59,362 nucleotides of DNA from Candidatus Paceibacterota bacterium (GTDB lineage Bacteria; Verrucomicrobiota; Verrucomicrobiia; Limisphaerales; UBA8199), in the NCBI GenBank assembly GCA_035452965.1, contig DAOTCE010000030.1, positions 1 to 59,362 on the forward strand. The letters run 5' to 3'. This document shows, in pieces, positions 15,820 to 24,427 of this stretch. The position numbers were made by a program, and so were the translations under genes. Below the pieces are notes generated by a model. That model was not told the origin of the DNA. It made no database searches and worked only from the letters and a program-made list of their open reading frames with translations. Within the stretch, counting starts at the first letter, position 1. Each line of letters opens with the position of its first letter.

Positions 15820-18771
15820 ATGCCTGTTGCGGAAGCACTCAACAACACCTCGACCACGTCGCGCAATATTGAGGTGACAAACACCACCGGAACCACCGGC
15901 TTGCTTCATCCCCACAATCAGTTCCCCCGACGCCATATCGGGCCAAGCTCGGAGGAAGCGGTTGAAATGCTCAAATTGCTGGGATTTACAAGCCTCGAAG
16001 CGCTGGTTGATGAGGCGGTCCCGTCACAAATCAGGCTGCGGCAACCGCTCCAACTACCCGCCGCCCGTGGCGAGCAAGAGGTGTTGACCGCCCTCAAGGA
16101 TATTGCCTCGCTCAACCAGGTCTTCCGCTCGTATATCGGCATGGGCTATGCCGACTGCGTCACGCCAGCGGTAATACAGCGCAACCTCCTGGAAAATCCC
16201 GGCTGGTACACTCCCTACACCCCTTACCAGGCTGAGATCGCCCAAGGCCGTCTGGAGGCGCTCCTTAACTTCCAAACCCTGGTCACAGACCTGACTGGCC
16301 TCGACGTGGCCAATGCTTCGCTGCTCGACGAAGCCACTGCCGCCGCCGAGGCCATGACCTTGTGCCACTCGCTCAAACCGGGCCGGAGCACTTTCTTTGT
16401 CTCGGCGGAATGTCATCCCCAGACCATTGAGGTAGTGAAAACCCGCGCCGCGGCCCTGGGCAACGTGGTTGTGGTTGGCGACCATCAGACATTCCGATTC
16501 GATGCCCAGGTCTTTGGCGCGCTGGTGCAGTATCCAACCACCTATGGCGAAGTCTTTGACTACTCCGGTTTCATCGAGCAGGCCCATGCAGCGGGCGCCC
16601 TGGTGGCGGTGACCGCGGATCTCCTGAGCCTGACACTGCTTCGTCCGCCGGGCGAGTTTGGCGCTGACGTGGCCCTTGGCAGCGCGCAACGTTTGGGCGT
16701 GCCGCTGGGCTATGGCGGCCCGCACGCGGCTTACTTCGCAACGCGAGATGCTTTCATGCGTCGCATGCCTGGACGCATGGTTGGCGTCTCGAAGGACACC
16801 CGTGGCCGCCCTGCCCTGCGCCTGGCGCTGCAAACCCGCGAACAGCACATTCGGCGGGAGAAGGCCACCAGCAACATCTGCACCGCGCAGGCGCTCCTGG
16901 CCAGCATGGCCGCCATATATGCCTGCTACCATGGACCTGCGGGTTTGCGGCAAATCGCTCAGCGCATTCACGCGCTCGCACTGGCCCTGGCTGGGGGGCT
17001 CAAGCGACTCGGCTATGAGGTGGGACCTAAGACCTTCTTCGACACCATCCGCGTGGCGCTCGGTGAGCAGAAGGCCGCAGATATCCTCAAAGTTGCGGAA
17101 ACCCGGCGCATGAACTTCCGCGTCATTGACGAGCACACCATTGGCATCGCGCTCGATGAAACCACTACCCTGAAGGATCTCGCCGATATTCTGATGGTGT
17201 TCAATGAGAACCGCCCGCCAGATTTCAGTGTGGATGAACTAGCCACCGCGATCGAGCCGGACTACCCGGCGCCTTTTGCACGCACGAGCGGCTATCTGGC
17301 TAACCCCGTCTTCAACCGCTACCACTCGGAAACCGAGCTGATGCGCTATATCAAGCGGCTGGAATCACGCGATCTCTCCCTGACGACTTCCATGATTCCG
17401 CTTGGCTCCTGCACGATGAAATTGAACGCGGCTTGCGAGATGTTTCCAGTCACCTGGCCGGAGCTGGCCCGCCTGCACCCTTTCGCTCCGCTCCGCCAGA
17501 CGCGCGGTTACCAGATTCTGTTCCAGCAGTTGGAAGAATGGCTGGCGGAAATCACCGGATTCGCGGGCATTTCCCTTCAGCCCAATGCCGGCGCGCAGGG
17601 TGAATACACCGGCCTGCTGGTCATTCGCGCCTGGCATCTCAACCGCTGTGAAGGGCACCGCGATGTCTGTCTTATCCCCACCTCGGCCCATGGCACCAAC
17701 CCCGCCAGTGCTGTCATGGCCGGCTTAAAAGTAGTGCCCGTCAACTGCGATTCCAACGGCAACATTGACGTCGCCGACCTCCGAGCCAAGGCCGAGGCGC
17801 ACAAGACCAGCCTGGCCGCCCTGATGGTCACCTACCCTTCCACTCACGGGGTATTTGAGCAGGCGATTCGCGAGATCTGCGAGATCATTCACGCCAACGG
17901 CGGCCAGGTCTATATGGACGGAGCCAACCTCAACGCCCAGGTTGGCCTTTGCCGGCCCCGGGATATTGGCGCCGATGTCTGCCACGTGAACCTGCACAAG
18001 ACCTTTTGCATTCCCCACGGTGGCGGCGGCCCGGGGATGGGGCCGATTGGCGTAGCGGAGCATCTGGTGGAATTCCTGCCAGGACATTCGGTTGTGCCGC
18101 TGGGCGGAGAAAACCCGATAGGCGCCGTTGCTGCCGCCCCCTGGGGCAGTGCCAGCATACTCCCCATTCCGTGGGTCTATATCGCAGCGATGGGAGCCCA
18201 CGGCCTGACCAAGGCGACCCAATACGCAATTCTCAACGCCAACTACATCGCCCGGCGTCTGCAAGACTACTTCCCCGTCCTCTACCGCGGCCACGGCAAC
18301 CTCGTCGCCCACGAGTGCATCCTCGACCTGCGTCAGTTCAAGGACGTTACTGTGGAGGACGTGGCCAAGCGCCTCATGGACTACGGCTTCCACGCGCCGA
18401 CCATCTCCTGGCCGGTGCCCGGCACCATGATGGTCGAACCGACCGAAAGCGAATCCAAGGAAGAACTCGACCGCTTCTGCGACGCACTGATCAGCATCCA
18501 CGCCGAGATCACAGCTATCCAATCCGGCCAAGCCGACAAGCAAAACAATCTGCTCAAGAACGCCCCCCACACCGCGGACATGATCGCGGCTGACTCCTGG
18601 CCGCACCCTTACTCGCGCCAGCAAGCCGCCTTTCCCGCCAAATGGCTCTACGAGCACAAGTTCTGGCCCGCCGTAGGCCGCATAGACAACGTCTATGGCG
18701 ACCGCAACCCGATCTGCACCTGCGCCGGCATGGAGACCTACACCTCGAAACCCGCCACCCCTGGCAACTGA
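15820..18771 (+). CDS. gcvP: Glycine dehydrogenase (decarboxylating), P protein of the glycine cleavage system
   Basis: PLP enzyme that decarboxylates glycine and passes the aminomethyl group to the lipoyl H protein in the cytoplasm. At 983 residues it is the fused alpha/beta form. The N-terminal half carries FPRRHIGPSSEE and a SLLDEATAAAEAM segment near residue 167. The C-terminal half carries the PLP-lysine motif NLHKTFCIPHGGGGPG (K about 727) and the conserved TSAHGTNPASA. No gcvT or gcvH is adjacent; the neighbouring upstream DNA is a mobile element. The start ATG is followed by about 30 poorly conserved residues before the conserved core, so a later start cannot be excluded. Confidence 0.97.
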   Translation: MPVAEALNNTSTTSRNIEVTNTTGTTGLLHPHNQFPRRHIGPSSEEAVEMLKLLGFTSLEALVDEAVPSQIRLRQPLQLPAARGEQEVLTALKDIASLNQVFRSYIGMGYADCVTPAVIQRNLLENPGWYTPYTPYQAEIAQGRLEALLNFQTLVTDLTGLDVANASLLDEATAAAEAMTLCHSLKPGRSTFFVSAECHPQTIEVVKTRAAALGNVVVVGDHQTFRFDAQVFGALVQYPTTYGEVFDYSGFIEQAHAAGALVAVTADLLSLTLLRPPGEFGADVALGSAQRLGVPLGYGGPHAAYFATRDAFMRRMPGRMVGVSKDTRGRPALRLALQTREQHIRREKATSNICTAQALLASMAAIYACYHGPAGLRQIAQRIHALALALAGGLKRLGYEVGPKTFFDTIRVALGEQKAADILKVAETRRMNFRVIDEHTIGIALDETTTLKDLADILMVFNENRPPDFSVDELATAIEPDYPAPFARTSGYLANPVFNRYHSETELMRYIKRLESRDLSLTTSMIPLGSCTMKLNAACEMFPVTWPELARLHPFAPLRQTRGYQILFQQLEEWLAEITGFAGISLQPNAGAQGEYTGLLVIRAWHLNRCEGHRDVCLIPTSAHGTNPASAVMAGLKVVPVNCDSNGNIDVADLRAKAEAHKTSLAALMVTYPSTHGVFEQAIREICEIIHANGGQVYMDGANLNAQVGLCRPRDIGADVCHVNLHKTFCIPHGGGGPGMGPIGVAEHLVEFLPGHSVVPLGGENPIGAVAAAPWGSASILPIPWVYIAAMGAHGLTKATQYAILNANYIARRLQDYFPVLYRGHGNLVAHECILDLRQFKDVTVEDVAKRLMDYGFHAPTISWPVPGTMMVEPTESESKEELDRFCDALISIHAEITAIQSGQADKQNNLLKNAPHTADMIAADSWPHPYSRQQAAFPAKWLYEHKFWPAVGRIDNVYGDRNPICTCAGMETYTSKPATPGN

Positions 18772-19067
18772 CTGCCGGCTGTTCCCTGCCCCGAGACGGC
18801 AAAATAGAGCGATTTCGACCGACTTCGCCCGGAAAAGCACCCCCGGCCTCCAGCGAGACACACCGTATCCGCACCGTATCCACACCGTATCCACACCGTA
18901 GGTTCATTACCGTAACCTGTTCAAACCACTCTACTTACGCACATACACACCTCTGCCGGGTTGCCAATCCGTGTAAGTAGCTGGCTTTTAGTTACTTACA
19001 GCGCTTTCCATCATATCTCGCAGAGGATTCTGGCCAGGCGGGCCTGTTTTGACTATTGAAGAGGGCG
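18772..19067. other. Intergenic region with a short tandem array
   Basis: Apart from the 11-nt tandem array at 18860-18903, no feature is seen. Several CGTA and TTACTTAC words occur around 18920-18990. Open frames here are shadows. Confidence 0.4.
18860..18903. repeat. Tandem array of four 11-nt units (ACACCGTATCC)
   Basis: Four consecutive units are ACACCGTATCC, GCACCGTATCC, ACACCGTATCC and ACACCGTAGGT. The 11-nt period is close to one DNA helical turn. The same words appear in the arm of the large palindrome at 48824-48875. It lies 88 bases after the gcvP stop. Role unknown. Confidence 0.85.
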
Positions 19068-20033
19068 ATGAACGCACAAAAACTGTCGCGCCGCCAAGCC
19101 TTGGCGGAGGCCGGTTTACTGGTCGGGGCTGCGGTGATGCTCAAGGACACCTTGCTCAAAGCGGAACCCGTCAGGCCGCCTGTCCAGGCACCCACTTCGC
19201 CCGTCCGTTATTGCCTGAACACTGCCACCATACGCGGACAGAAGCTGGGCATCCTCAATGAAATCGGGGTGGCCGCTCAAGCCGGCTATGACGCCATCGA
19301 GCCCTGGATGGAGTCCATCAACGTCTACGTCAACAACGGCGGCAGCCTGCCGGATTTGAGGAATCGAATCCGCGACGCCGGGCTAACGGTCGAGGGAGTT
19401 ATCGGATTCGCGGAATGGGCAGTCGAGGACGACACCCGACGGGCCAAAGGTCTGGAGCGGGCCAGACGAGAGATGGATTTGGTGGCGCAGATCGGCGGCC
19501 AACGGATGGCCGCCCCGCCCGCAGGCGCTACCCGCTTGCCCAAACTGGACCTGCTGAGAGTGGCAGAACGCTATCGAGCCTTGCTGGAAGCCGGTGTGCA
19601 GAGCGGTGTGGTGCCTGTGCTTGAGCTGTGGGGATTCTCCCTAAACCTGGGCCGCCTCAGCGAGTGCGTCGCTGTGGCTGTCGAAACGGGCCACCGCAAC
19701 GCGTGTGTGCTGGCCGATGTGTTCCATCTCTACAAGGGCGGTTCGGACTTCCACGGCATTCAGTTGCTGGGCCCTGAGGCGATACCTGTGCTCCATTTGA
19801 ACGACTACCCGAGCGATCCGCCGCGCGAGACAATTGACGACAGCTACCGCTTGTATCCCGGGGATGGCGTCGCCCCGCTGGCCGACTTGCTGCGAATGTT
19901 GCGCCGAACCGGAGGGCAGAAAGTGCTGTCCCTGGAGATTTTCAACCGGAGGAACTGGTCGGAGGGCGCGTTGGAGGTGGCGAAAACCGGCCTGGCCAAA
20001 ATGAAGGCGGTTGTGGCCAGCACCCCGCCATAG
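19068..20033 (+). CDS. Exported sugar phosphate isomerase/epimerase-like TIM-barrel protein
   Basis: About 321 residues from this ATG. The N-terminus has a twin-arginine-type signal (SRRQALAEAGLLVGAAV), so export by Tat is likely. The rest fits the xylose-isomerase-like/AP-endonuclease-2 TIM barrel: LNTATIRGQKLG start strand, YDAIEPWM (metal-site Glu), GVIGFAEWAV, VPVLELWGFS (Glu), ACVLADVFHLYKGG (Asp, His), VLHLNDYPSD (His, Asp) and VLSLEIFNRRNW (Glu). Substrate unknown; likely a sugar or inositol derivative, as for similar secreted proteins of Verrucomicrobiota. The frame also allows a TTG start 12 bases upstream. No clear operon. Confidence 0.8.
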   Translation: MNAQKLSRRQALAEAGLLVGAAVMLKDTLLKAEPVRPPVQAPTSPVRYCLNTATIRGQKLGILNEIGVAAQAGYDAIEPWMESINVYVNNGGSLPDLRNRIRDAGLTVEGVIGFAEWAVEDDTRRAKGLERARREMDLVAQIGGQRMAAPPAGATRLPKLDLLRVAERYRALLEAGVQSGVVPVLELWGFSLNLGRLSECVAVAVETGHRNACVLADVFHLYKGGSDFHGIQLLGPEAIPVLHLNDYPSDPPRETIDDSYRLYPGDGVAPLADLLRMLRRTGGQKVLSLEIFNRRNWSEGALEVAKTGLAKMKAVVASTPP

Positions 20034-20162
20034 ACCCGGCAGGCTTTTCGATTGCCAGGCGTATCTGCCGGCACGTCGGCGCGTCCAACGCCCAGAAATT
20101 CATGGCGCAATCGGCGGTTTTCTGCTAGAACCGTGGCACGTAACGACTGAAGCATTGCTGCC

Positions 20163-20606
20163 ATGAGAATCACCGAAGCGCTATTCGCCGAGCATCTGGT
20201 CTTCCATAACATGTTCGATCACATCGAAGCCGTGACGCCCAAACTGAAGACGCTGGCCGAGGTGAAGTCGCTCGCGGCGCTGATGGAGTCACTGCTGAAA
20301 GCTCATTCCGATACGGAAGACGAACTGTTTATCGGGCCGCTCGAGCACTGCTTCGAGCAACTGGGCCAGCGCGACGCATTCCTGGAGGAACATCAGGAGA
20401 TTGACGCCAGCCTGAAAAACCTCCGGCAAGCCCGGCAGTTAAAGAAAGCGCGGCAGTTGTTGCTCGCCGCGGTGGCTTACTCGCGCGAGCATTTCGACAA
20501 GGAAGAACGCATCGTCTTCCCCCTGGCGGAACGCGTCCTGAACAACAAGACCCTCGACTCCCTGGGGCAAGTCTGGACGGAGCAAAGAACGCGCGTCGTT
20601 CGGTAA
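20163..20606 (+). CDS. Hemerythrin HHE-domain protein
   Basis: A 147-residue four-helix protein with the diiron ligand pattern of hemerythrin-like domains: EHLVFHNMFDHIE (helix 1), LLKAHSDTEDELF (helix 2), FLEEHQEIDASL (helix 3) and YSREHFDKEERIVFPLAE (helix 4). Such proteins bind oxygen, sense redox or iron, or protect iron-sulfur clusters. It is a stand-alone domain without a fused signalling partner. It is convergent with the M14-like gene, only 16 bases away. Confidence 0.88.
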   Translation: MRITEALFAEHLVFHNMFDHIEAVTPKLKTLAEVKSLAALMESLLKAHSDTEDELFIGPLEHCFEQLGQRDAFLEEHQEIDASLKNLRQARQLKKARQLLLAAVAYSREHFDKEERIVFPLAERVLNNKTLDSLGQVWTEQRTRVVR

Positions 20607-20622
20607 CCGGGCACTGTTGCTT

Positions 20623-21417
20623 TCAGAGCCGCCGAGGTTTCTCTGCGGCAATCCGGACCGCTGTGTTCACGCCGGCGACCAGCGCCGCCAAACGCACCGC
20701 GAGCGGAAAACCCGACGGGGCCTCAAAAGTGTAGGAGAGCCTGGTCTTGTGCATCAGCAGGAAGAACGCTTCTGGCCACTGCGGTCGGGTGCGCGGATCA
20801 AGATTCGGGCGAATGACACCATCGCGCGCCGGCCGGTCTTCTATGACTTCCGACCGGTCAATCGGACACACCTCGCCAACACGCCCGATGATTGCATCAG
20901 CCAGCGAAGGCTGGTTATCAGGATTCAACTCATAGAGATAGAATCCCCGCGCCTCCCAGTCCTCGTGGAGGCACAGGCACAAATCGAAATCCGCCTGCTG
21001 CGTCAGCCATCTGACATGGGCCACGGTCTCCGCGGCTTGGGGAGAAAGATACTCACGGTTGAGGTCAACCTCATCACCATTCTCCCGGCGATTCAGCTCG
21101 AAGCCGGTCGGATTCAGGCAGGGACAGAGCCAAAGGTCCAGAGCCGGCGGCCAGTCATTCTCCCGCAAAAGCTGGCGTGCCGCCAGGGGCCCCGCCGGTT
21201 CATCACCATGGATGCCGGTGGAGAGGTAAACTCGCGGGACGCCGGGTGTGGTAACTCTCGCGCGACGAACAAAGCCAACGATGCTCTTCGGACCCGGGTG
21301 AATTTCCTCAATAGTCCAGCCTGAGGCTTCAGCCGCGGCCACGCAGTCACCTAGAACAGCGTGAATGTCAATGGTCTCGCCTGAGTAACCTCTGATGTTC
21401 TTATCCAGCCTTTGCAT
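20623..21417 (-). CDS. M14-family zinc carboxypeptidase/succinylglutamate desuccinylase-like protein
   Basis: A 264-residue hydrolase with M14 zinc-site motifs: STGIHGDEPAG (HxxE, residues about 69-72), the substrate NR pair in EVDLNREYLSP, the third ligand in CLCLHEDWEARGF and the catalytic Glu in SYTFEAPS. The short length and pattern fit the M14 subfamily annotated as AstE/AspA-like or murein-peptide amidase (MpaA-like) enzymes. No signal peptide is evident, so it is likely cytoplasmic. The substrate cannot be set from sequence. It lies just downstream of bioB on the same strand, 63 bases apart. Confidence 0.8.
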   Translation of the reverse strand: MQRLDKNIRGYSGETIDIHAVLGDCVAAAEASGWTIEEIHPGPKSIVGFVRRARVTTPGVPRVYLSTGIHGDEPAGPLAARQLLRENDWPPALDLWLCPCLNPTGFELNRRENGDEVDLNREYLSPQAAETVAHVRWLTQQADFDLCLCLHEDWEARGFYLYELNPDNQPSLADAIIGRVGEVCPIDRSEVIEDRPARDGVIRPNLDPRTRPQWPEAFFLLMHKTRLSYTFEAPSGFPLAVRLAALVAGVNTAVRIAAEKPRRL

Positions 21418-21480
21418 GCTGCCGTCTGGTTAACGCCCGCAATCCATCCATCAACTCCATGACCGCTCGGTCCAGGCCGG

Positions 21481-22572
21481 CTACGGACCAGTCACCGCCA
21501 CCTGCCCTGCCCCGCCCGGTTCCAGTTGATCGCGGAATCCATGCTTGTCCCACCTCGGATCCAGCCCCAGATCTCGCAGCATCTGCAAGTCCTTCTCCAC
21601 AGGTTGATTGGTTGTGGTGAGGTAATTCCCCACCATCAGCGCGCTGGCGCCGGCCATGAAAATCAGGCTTTGCAGGTCGCGCAGGTTCACGGTCCGCCCC
21701 CCGGCCACTGTGATCTCCTGTCTTGGAAGGACAAATCGGAAGCACGCAATCGTCTTGAGGATTTCCAGCGGAGCCAAGGGCTTCCGTTGGCTGAACGGCG
21801 TTCCTGCAATGGGGTTGAGGAAATTCATCGGCACCATGTGCGCACCGAGATCCTTCAGCGCAAACGCCAGGTCACAGCGGTCCTCGCAGGTTTCACCCAT
21901 GCCCAGAATGCCCCCTGAACAAACTTTAATGTCCGCGTGTTTCAAGTGCTCGATCGTCCGCAGCCGGTCCTCATAACTGTGCGTCGTGCACACCTGCGGG
22001 AAGAACCGTCGTGAAGTTTCCAGGTTATGGTTGTAACACTCCAGCCCGGCTTCTCGGAGGCGGTCGGCCACCTTCTGGTTCTTGATCATTCCCAGCGACG
22101 CATCCGGCCGCGGCTCTCCATATTCCTTTAGCTCCTTCAGGCGCTGGCAAATCTGTTCGAGGGCTGGACCTTCCTCCATTCCTCGCCAGGCGGCCACCAG
22201 GCCCAGGGCCACCACGTCGTTGGCCTTGGCTTCCGCCGCCGCCGCCCGCACTGCTTCCGGTTCGATCAGGCCGTGGCGCGGCGAACTGGTCTCATAAATC
22301 GCCGACTGGGCGCAGAACCGGCAATCCTCGGGGCAGCCTCCCGCTTTTATGTTCACGATCGAGCACAGGTGAATCTTATTGCCCTTAAACTGCTCGCGGA
22401 TGCGATTTGCCCATGTCAGCAACTCGAAGATCTCCGCCCTGGCCTCAAGGGCGAACAGCCACCGGCCCTGCTGCCGCGTGATGTCACCGCCGTCCAGCAC
22501 CAGGCGCCCCAGGTCCGCAATGCGGCGCTGAACGCTGCCGTCAATCTGTCTCGCGCACATGGTTGACAGCAT
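21481..22572 (-). CDS. bioB: Biotin synthase (radical SAM)
   Basis: Inserts sulfur into dethiobiotin. The 363-residue product has the radical-SAM cluster motif GGCPEDCRFCAQS (C80, C84, C87). It also has conserved BioB blocks YNHNLETSRRFF, KVCSGGILGMGE, VPMNFLNPIAGTP and TVAGGRTVNLRDLQ. The start ATG gives a slightly long N-terminus; MCARQIDG, 12 bases later, is an alternative. No other bio genes are adjacent. The C-terminal about 20 residues are Gly/Ala-rich. Confidence 0.95.
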   Translation of the reverse strand: MLSTMCARQIDGSVQRRIADLGRLVLDGGDITRQQGRWLFALEARAEIFELLTWANRIREQFKGNKIHLCSIVNIKAGGCPEDCRFCAQSAIYETSSPRHGLIEPEAVRAAAAEAKANDVVALGLVAAWRGMEEGPALEQICQRLKELKEYGEPRPDASLGMIKNQKVADRLREAGLECYNHNLETSRRFFPQVCTTHSYEDRLRTIEHLKHADIKVCSGGILGMGETCEDRCDLAFALKDLGAHMVPMNFLNPIAGTPFSQRKPLAPLEILKTIACFRFVLPRQEITVAGGRTVNLRDLQSLIFMAGASALMVGNYLTTTNQPVEKDLQMLRDLGLDPRWDKHGFRDQLEPGGAGQVAVTGP

Positions 22573-22705
22573 AAGCGCCGGCCGGATTTGCGCAAGTTGT
22601 GAGCGCGGCGTGGATCAGGACAAACGTGGGAATTCCAGGAAGTTCTCGCCCTGAGGCAAAGGGCTGGGGTGAGCGGGAGGCAAACACCCACCTGCATCGT
22701 TATGA

Positions 22706-22948
22706 CTAAGCCGCCTCGGTTGGACGCTGGCCTTGCGGGGCTGTTGCTATTATGGCTGGCAAGACGATCTCCTGCTTCTCCTCGTCGAACTTCAGGACAA
22801 TCTGCGTTCCCACCAACTTGTTCGCCTCGCAGAACTCCAGGGCTGCGGTGGAGCTGACGAAATCCATCGCACTTGAGCTATCAGACGTCCACGAATCAAA
22901 GTCCTCGAAATAAAGACCGCTATCCTTTCGCTGAAGGAGTATTCGCAT
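22706..22948 (-). CDS. Small conserved-looking hypothetical protein
   Basis: An 80-residue acidic product with good codon and residue use: MRILLQRKDSGLYFEDFDSW at the start, then SSTAALEFCEANKLVGTQIV and a beta-rich C-terminal half. It reads like a small cytosolic alpha/beta protein of a kind often seen in Verrucomicrobiota and Planctomycetota, but I cannot name a family. It stands alone between bioB and the second signal peptidase. Confidence 0.65.
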   Translation of the reverse strand: MRILLQRKDSGLYFEDFDSWTSDSSSAMDFVSSTAALEFCEANKLVGTQIVLKFDEEKQEIVLPAIIATAPQGQRPTEAA

Positions 22949-23150
22949 ACGCTGTATCGTGCATCGCCTTCACTACCTCGAACACCCAGCTTGTCACCCC
23001 GGCCCGGTATGGCCGCCGCTTGGCCACAAATCGGGCTCGTTGCGGCTAGTGTGCACCAACAGCCCTCATCGGCAAGTGTGAATTACTCCAATTTTGCAGG
23101 GCCTCAGACCTGGGTGGGGCCGCCTCGCCGAGAGCAGGCTTCGCGCGTGG

Positions 23151-23735
23151 TCAGCGAATGATAGGGCCTAGGATATTCGCGCGCGGGACCGCCCCGTAAA
23201 CACGGCTGTCTATGGAATTCCGGCGGTTGTCGCCCAGGAGAAAATAGTGATCCTTGCCGCACAGGAACAACTCGTCGTGGGACTTGGAGTCGCTGAACGT
23301 CAGGGTGCCGGGCGTCAGATAACTTTCGTTAAGTTTGCAGCCGTTGACGTAAACGTAGCCGTCCTTGAGATAGACCGAATCTCCCGGCGTGGCGATGATG
23401 CGTTTGACCGAGAAACCGTTATCGCTCGGGTCGCGCAGGACGACCACGTCGCTTTGATGCGGCGCGCGGAAGTGATAAATCCAGCGGTTGAGCAGGCAGT
23501 TCTGGGAGTCGTGGAGGGTAGGCACCATGCTCCGCCCCACAACCCGCACCGACTGCAACAGGAAGTGGCTGATGATGAAATAGCTCGCCGCGGCGAGAAC
23601 GGTCATCAGCAGGAGTTGGAGAATCTGCCGCAGGATGGAGGGCCGCACTGACCCGCTCTTGCACGCGCCAACAGACGAGGCGGGGTTGGCGAATACAGTC
23701 GAGGGTTGCGTTGTTTCCGTCGCAGTGCTCATCAA
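23151..23735 (-). CDS. Signal peptidase I, short paralogue
   Basis: A 194-residue S26 peptidase. It has a hydrophobic anchor at about 35-58 (ILQLLLMTVLAAASYFIISH), the catalytic serine in VVGRSMVPTLHD and the lysine in GFSVKRIIATPGD. The terminal box is FLLGDNRRNSIDSRVYG. It lacks the coiled-coil N-terminus and long insertion of the copy at 2078-3244, so the two enzymes probably differ in substrates or expression. No neighbour suggests a dedicated substrate. Confidence 0.9.
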   Translation of the reverse strand: MMSTATETTQPSTVFANPASSVGACKSGSVRPSILRQILQLLLMTVLAAASYFIISHFLLQSVRVVGRSMVPTLHDSQNCLLNRWIYHFRAPHQSDVVVLRDPSDNGFSVKRIIATPGDSVYLKDGYVYVNGCKLNESYLTPGTLTFSDSKSHDELFLCGKDHYFLLGDNRRNSIDSRVYGAVPRANILGPIIR

Positions 23736-23869
23736 TCTGCCCCCATCCTATCGCGCCCGAGATTCTCCACAAGTTGTGGGAAATACGCACTGCCATACCG
23801 GTGCAGTACGGGTACCGCCCACGCATCACCGCCGCCCGGTCGTGGCGGCACGGGAATCACGCTGCCGCT

Positions 23870-24277
23870 CTAATTTGCATCCACCCGGCTCGCCGGGGTG
23901 CCAGGGGCCACTTTGGCGATGGCCTCGCGCAAGTTCTCCAGGAGAAACGGCTTGCTGATCACGTAGTCAACACCTGTGAGCGGATTGCCTGAAGCCTGGA
24001 TCATCTCGGCGTAGGCGGTGATCATCACAACCGGTTGCTTGGGCGAGCGGGCCTTGATGGCCGCTGCCAATTCGTCGCCCTTCATTGCCGGCATATCGAA
24101 ATCAGTAATGACCAGGTCAAAGTGGTCCTTCTCCAGAATCGCCAAAGCATCCTTGCCGTTGCCGACGGTCTTCACCTCATGACCGTCGAAGTCCAGCATC
24201 ATCTTCACGGCGTCGCAAACGAGCGGCTCGTCATCAACCACCAAGATGCGTCTTTGCGGGAAAACAGGACCCTTCAT
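23870..24277 (-). CDS. Single-domain response regulator (CheY-like receiver)
   Basis: 135 residues comprising one receiver domain: RRILVVDDEPLVCDA (acidic pocket), phospho-acceptor Asp in LVITDFDMPAMKG, Thr/Ala switch in VVMITAYAE and the conserved Lys in YVISKPFLLENL. There is no output domain, so it must act through protein interaction. No histidine kinase lies nearby. A TATAAT-like -10 hexamer on this strand (24292-24297) sits 15 bases before the start codon. Confidence 0.9.
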   Translation of the reverse strand: MKGPVFPQRRILVVDDEPLVCDAVKMMLDFDGHEVKTVGNGKDALAILEKDHFDLVITDFDMPAMKGDELAAAIKARSPKQPVVMITAYAEMIQASGNPLTGVDYVISKPFLLENLREAIAKVAPGTPASRVDAN

Positions 24278-24427
24278 CAGTACGATAATTGATTATAACT
24301 GAACGCATTTTAACACCTTTGCAAGTAATATCCAGCCTTCTTTTTGCTCGCCAGCCGGCCGGCAAGGTGCTATACACCACGTGGTTGCACGGTGCTGGCA
24401 CACCGCACCGGGCGCATCGTGTTGTAC

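Noticed and set aside
18860..18903. CRISPR array
   Set aside because: Units are 11 nt, contiguous and without spacers; no cas genes are nearby.
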